Shown here: piece by piece, positions 5,357 to 6,688 of the stretch | Position numbering within the stretch: position 1 is the stretch's first letter | How the letters are laid out: every line of letters begins with the position of its first letter | From: Candidatus Njordarchaeum guaymasense | GTDB taxonomy: Archaea > Asgardarchaeota > Njordarchaeia > Njordarchaeales > Njordarchaeaceae | Reading direction: 5' to 3' | Length of the DNA: 6,688 nucleotides | Assembly (NCBI GenBank): GCA_030587605.1 | Contig: JAUQYT010000311.1 | Span: forward strand, 1-6,688 | Notes under the pieces: model-generated | Databases searched by the model: none | Told to the model about the DNA's origin: nothing | What the model saw: the letters and a program-made list of their open reading frames with translations, nothing else | Translations under genes and position numbers: made by a program

Positions 5357-6466
5357 ATGAGTGTTATCGGTCGTGTTCTCACCTTGAAAATAGTCCACCG
5401 GAACCTGAAGAAAGGCACATTAGTGCTGAAACCTGAGAACTTGGACGACCTCTGGATCCTCTACAATGTAATTCTGCCAGGGGACAGGGTTTACGCCAGG
5501 ACTCAAAGGCGCGTTAAAGCCAAGGAGGAGACACTCCGGCAAGATCAAGGGCAGCGCGTCAGTCTCTACTTGGGCATCCAAGTCGAGGACGTTTTCTACG
5601 ATCCCAACTTCAACAGGCTTCGAGTCAAGGGCACAATAGTTGAGGGCCCAGAAGACCTGATTAAGATCAGGTCCTATCACACACTCAGCTTGGAGCCGGG
5701 TGCTGAAGCCAAGATTGTCAAGGAGAAGTGGCATGATTATCTTCTGAAGAGAGTAAAGGAATCCCTCGAAAGCCAAGAAAAAGGGAAAGTCATGGTGGTA
5801 GCCATCGAAGAAGGAGAAGCGTGTGTAGCGAAAGTCGGTGACTACGGAATCGACGTCTGCGCGAACATCACGATGAGCATACCTGGTAAAGGAGATGAAT
5901 CAAAACAGAGGGATCACATTGTCTCAGAATTCTTCTCACAGGTATACTCAGTGGTGAAACAGAATCTTAATGACAAGAGAATCAAGAGCATTGTAGTTGC
6001 CGGCCCAGGCTTCACGAAGGAGCGATTTCTCTCATATCTCAAGAAGGACAAGGACATTGCCAGCCTTTGCTCCTTGGAGAGCGTTAGCAACGGTGGACTT
6101 GCGGGCGTGCATGAAGTCATAAGACGAGGCGCGCTCAATAAGGTTCTCGAGCAAGTCCGCCTGGTGGAAGAATCGACCCTTATGGATGAGTTACTTCGAA
6201 GACTCGGAAAAGGGGAAAAGACAGTCGTCTATGGAACAAGTGATGTTGAGAAAGCGGTATCATTCGGCGCAGTTGAAACACTCTTGATCACAGATAGTAT
6301 GCTGAGAGGCGCAGCTGAAGAGGAGAGGCGGAAACTAGATGAACTCCTCAGAAACACTGAGAAAATGAGAGGAAAAATCAAGATCCTCATCTCTGCGAGC
6401 GAGCCGGGAGAACAGCTTACTTCCTTGGGGGGAATCGCTGCGCTGCTACGTTTCAAAGTAGATTAG
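5357..6466 (+). CDS. pelA: aPelota (Dom34), ribosome rescue factor
   Basis: Recognises ribosomes stalled without a usable codon. With the EF1A-like GTPase and ABCE1 in archaea, it splits the subunits for no-go/non-stop surveillance. It is 369 aa from ATG 5357. Domain 1 (Sm-like, about 10-140) has PENLDDLWILYNVILPGDRV (26-45) and the HTLSLEPG segment. Domain 2 (about 145-275) is the eRF1-like core without GGQ, so no peptide release is expected. Domain 3 (L7Ae-like) has VVYGTSDVEKAVSFGAVETL and ends PGEQLTSLGGIAALLRFKVD. The open frame reaches back to an ATG at 5291 overlapping the upstream stop (TAATG), but those 22 residues look non-homologous. TTG 5384 would give MKIVHRNLKKG, the best match to the family N-terminus (360 aa). 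None has a convincing Shine-Dalgarno. A weak TATA-like AAATATCA at 5321 would make ATG 5357 nearly leaderless; otherwise it is read with the dehydrogenase. Confidence 0.95.
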   Translation: MSVIGRVLTLKIVHRNLKKGTLVLKPENLDDLWILYNVILPGDRVYARTQRRVKAKEETLRQDQGQRVSLYLGIQVEDVFYDPNFNRLRVKGTIVEGPEDLIKIRSYHTLSLEPGAEAKIVKEKWHDYLLKRVKESLESQEKGKVMVVAIEEGEACVAKVGDYGIDVCANITMSIPGKGDESKQRDHIVSEFFSQVYSVVKQNLNDKRIKSIVVAGPGFTKERFLSYLKKDKDIASLCSLESVSNGGLAGVHEVIRRGALNKVLEQVRLVEESTLMDELLRRLGKGEKTVVYGTSDVEKAVSFGAVETLLITDSMLRGAAEEERRKLDELLRNTEKMRGKIKILISASEPGEQLTSLGGIAALLRFKVD

Positions 6467-6486
6467 TAGAGACTGAGGCAAGAATC

Positions 6487-6526
6487 AAAAAAATGGGGGA
6501 GAAATGCGGAGAGGTTGGTTTTCTCC
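6487..6526 (-). terminator. Hairpin plus T7 terminator of the right-hand minus-strand gene
   Basis: On the minus strand GGAGAAA (6526-6520) pairs with TTTCTCC (6504-6498), a 7-bp stem with a 15-nt loop. It is followed after 4 nt by TTTTTTT (6493-6487). This resembles an intrinsic terminator for the gene ending at 6608, though archaea mostly rely on the T tract alone. Confidence 0.4.
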
Positions 6527-6567
6527 TAGTAGACGGTAGCAAGTGGCTCCGTTATCCCCATCCTCTG

Positions 6568-6591
6568 TTTTATCTCCCCTTTTCCCCTTTT
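6568..6591 (+). terminator. T-rich terminator of pelA
   Basis: About 100 bp after the pelota stop, three TTTT clusters separated by pyrimidines (GTTTTAT, CCTTTTCC, CCTTTTA) form the type of U-rich signal that archaeal RNA polymerase uses to terminate. No other feature occupies the convergent gap. Confidence 0.45.
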
Positions 6592-6598
6592 ACTGTTC

Positions 6599-6612
6599 AA
6601 TAGTATACTATT
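6599..6612. repeat. Perfect 14-bp palindrome over the stop codon of the right-hand gene
   Basis: AATAGTATACTATT is perfectly self-complementary and contains the TAG stop (6610-6608) of the minus-strand gene. As RNA it could form a 5-bp stem with a TATA loop on either transcript; as DNA it could bind a dimeric protein. Its position between convergent genes fits a transcript-end element. Confidence 0.4.
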
Positions 6613-6688
6613 CTGGTATTTCCTCAGCTTCTTCGAGTTCTTCTACCTCAGTTTCGCCAAAAGAAGCGCAGTCTCTGCATAGCACTTT
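6608..6688 (-). CDS. C-terminal end of an unrecognised CxxC protein
   Basis: Only the last 26 codons and a TAG stop are in the window; the gene enters from the right edge. The visible peptide begins KVLCRDCASFGETEV and ends in a glutamate-rich tail, ELEEAEEIPE. The CRDC pair looks like half of a zinc ribbon or zinc finger, and the acidic tail is common in archaeal translation or nucleic-acid proteins, but I do not recognise the family. Coding is supported by the sensible composition and by terminator-like signals just after the stop. It converges on pelA with a 141-bp gap. Confidence 0.6.
   Translation of the reverse strand, partial: KVLCRDCASFGETEVEELEEAEEIPE

Noticed and set aside
6493..6603. 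A 36-codon plus-strand open frame (MGEKCGEVGF...) after the pelota stop.
   Set aside because: It has no ribosome binding site, overlaps the proposed terminators of both strands, and its second half is simply the pyrimidine-rich tract read as Pro, Phe and Leu.

Overview
The window is most likely archaeal chromosome. The clearest evidence is a complete aPelota (Dom34) gene, a family found in archaea and eukaryotes. It is supported by a family-4 [4Fe-4S] uracil-DNA glycosylase, TATA-box promoters, strong GGAGGTGA-type ribosome binding sites and frequent TTG/GTG start codons. The density of iron-sulfur redox proteins, including an HdrC-like module, points to an anaerobic or microaerophilic lineage. 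A member of the Thermoproteota such as Bathyarchaeia is a reasonable guess from gene content, but one window cannot fix the taxon.

Positions 1-3532 are read leftward. In transcription order they hold a QueT-family membrane transporter (3532-2927), a DUF362 protein with a C-terminal 2[4Fe-4S] ferredoxin domain (2777-1629), a family-4 uracil-DNA glycosylase (1561-998), and the first 290 residues of an HdrC-like domain fused to a GltD-type FAD oxidoreductase, which leaves the window at base 1. A 27-bp element, 22/27 identical between copies, lies upstream of both the DUF362 gene and the oxidoreductase. It looks like a shared core promoter (A-rich BRE plus TTTTAA TATA box) with extra conserved bases. 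The glycosylase probably rides on the DUF362 transcript.

Positions 3730-5291 hold a divergent pair: a small VOC/glyoxalase-fold protein on the minus strand and a zinc-dependent medium-chain dehydrogenase on the plus strand. They share a 170-bp intergenic region with back-to-back TATA boxes. Operator-like inverted repeats lie near each predicted transcription start.

Positions 5357-6466 encode aPelota, a ribosome-rescue factor, close behind the dehydrogenase. A convergent intergenic region of 141 bp (T-rich tract, hairpin, perfect palindrome) separates it from the last 26 codons of a minus-strand gene with a CxxC motif and an acidic tail.

I see no mobile element, CRISPR array, tRNA or rRNA. 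I found no clear new defence or biosynthetic system. The items most worth following are the HdrC-GltD fusion with eroded GltD cysteines, the duplicated promoter element, and the divergent promoter with its palindromes.
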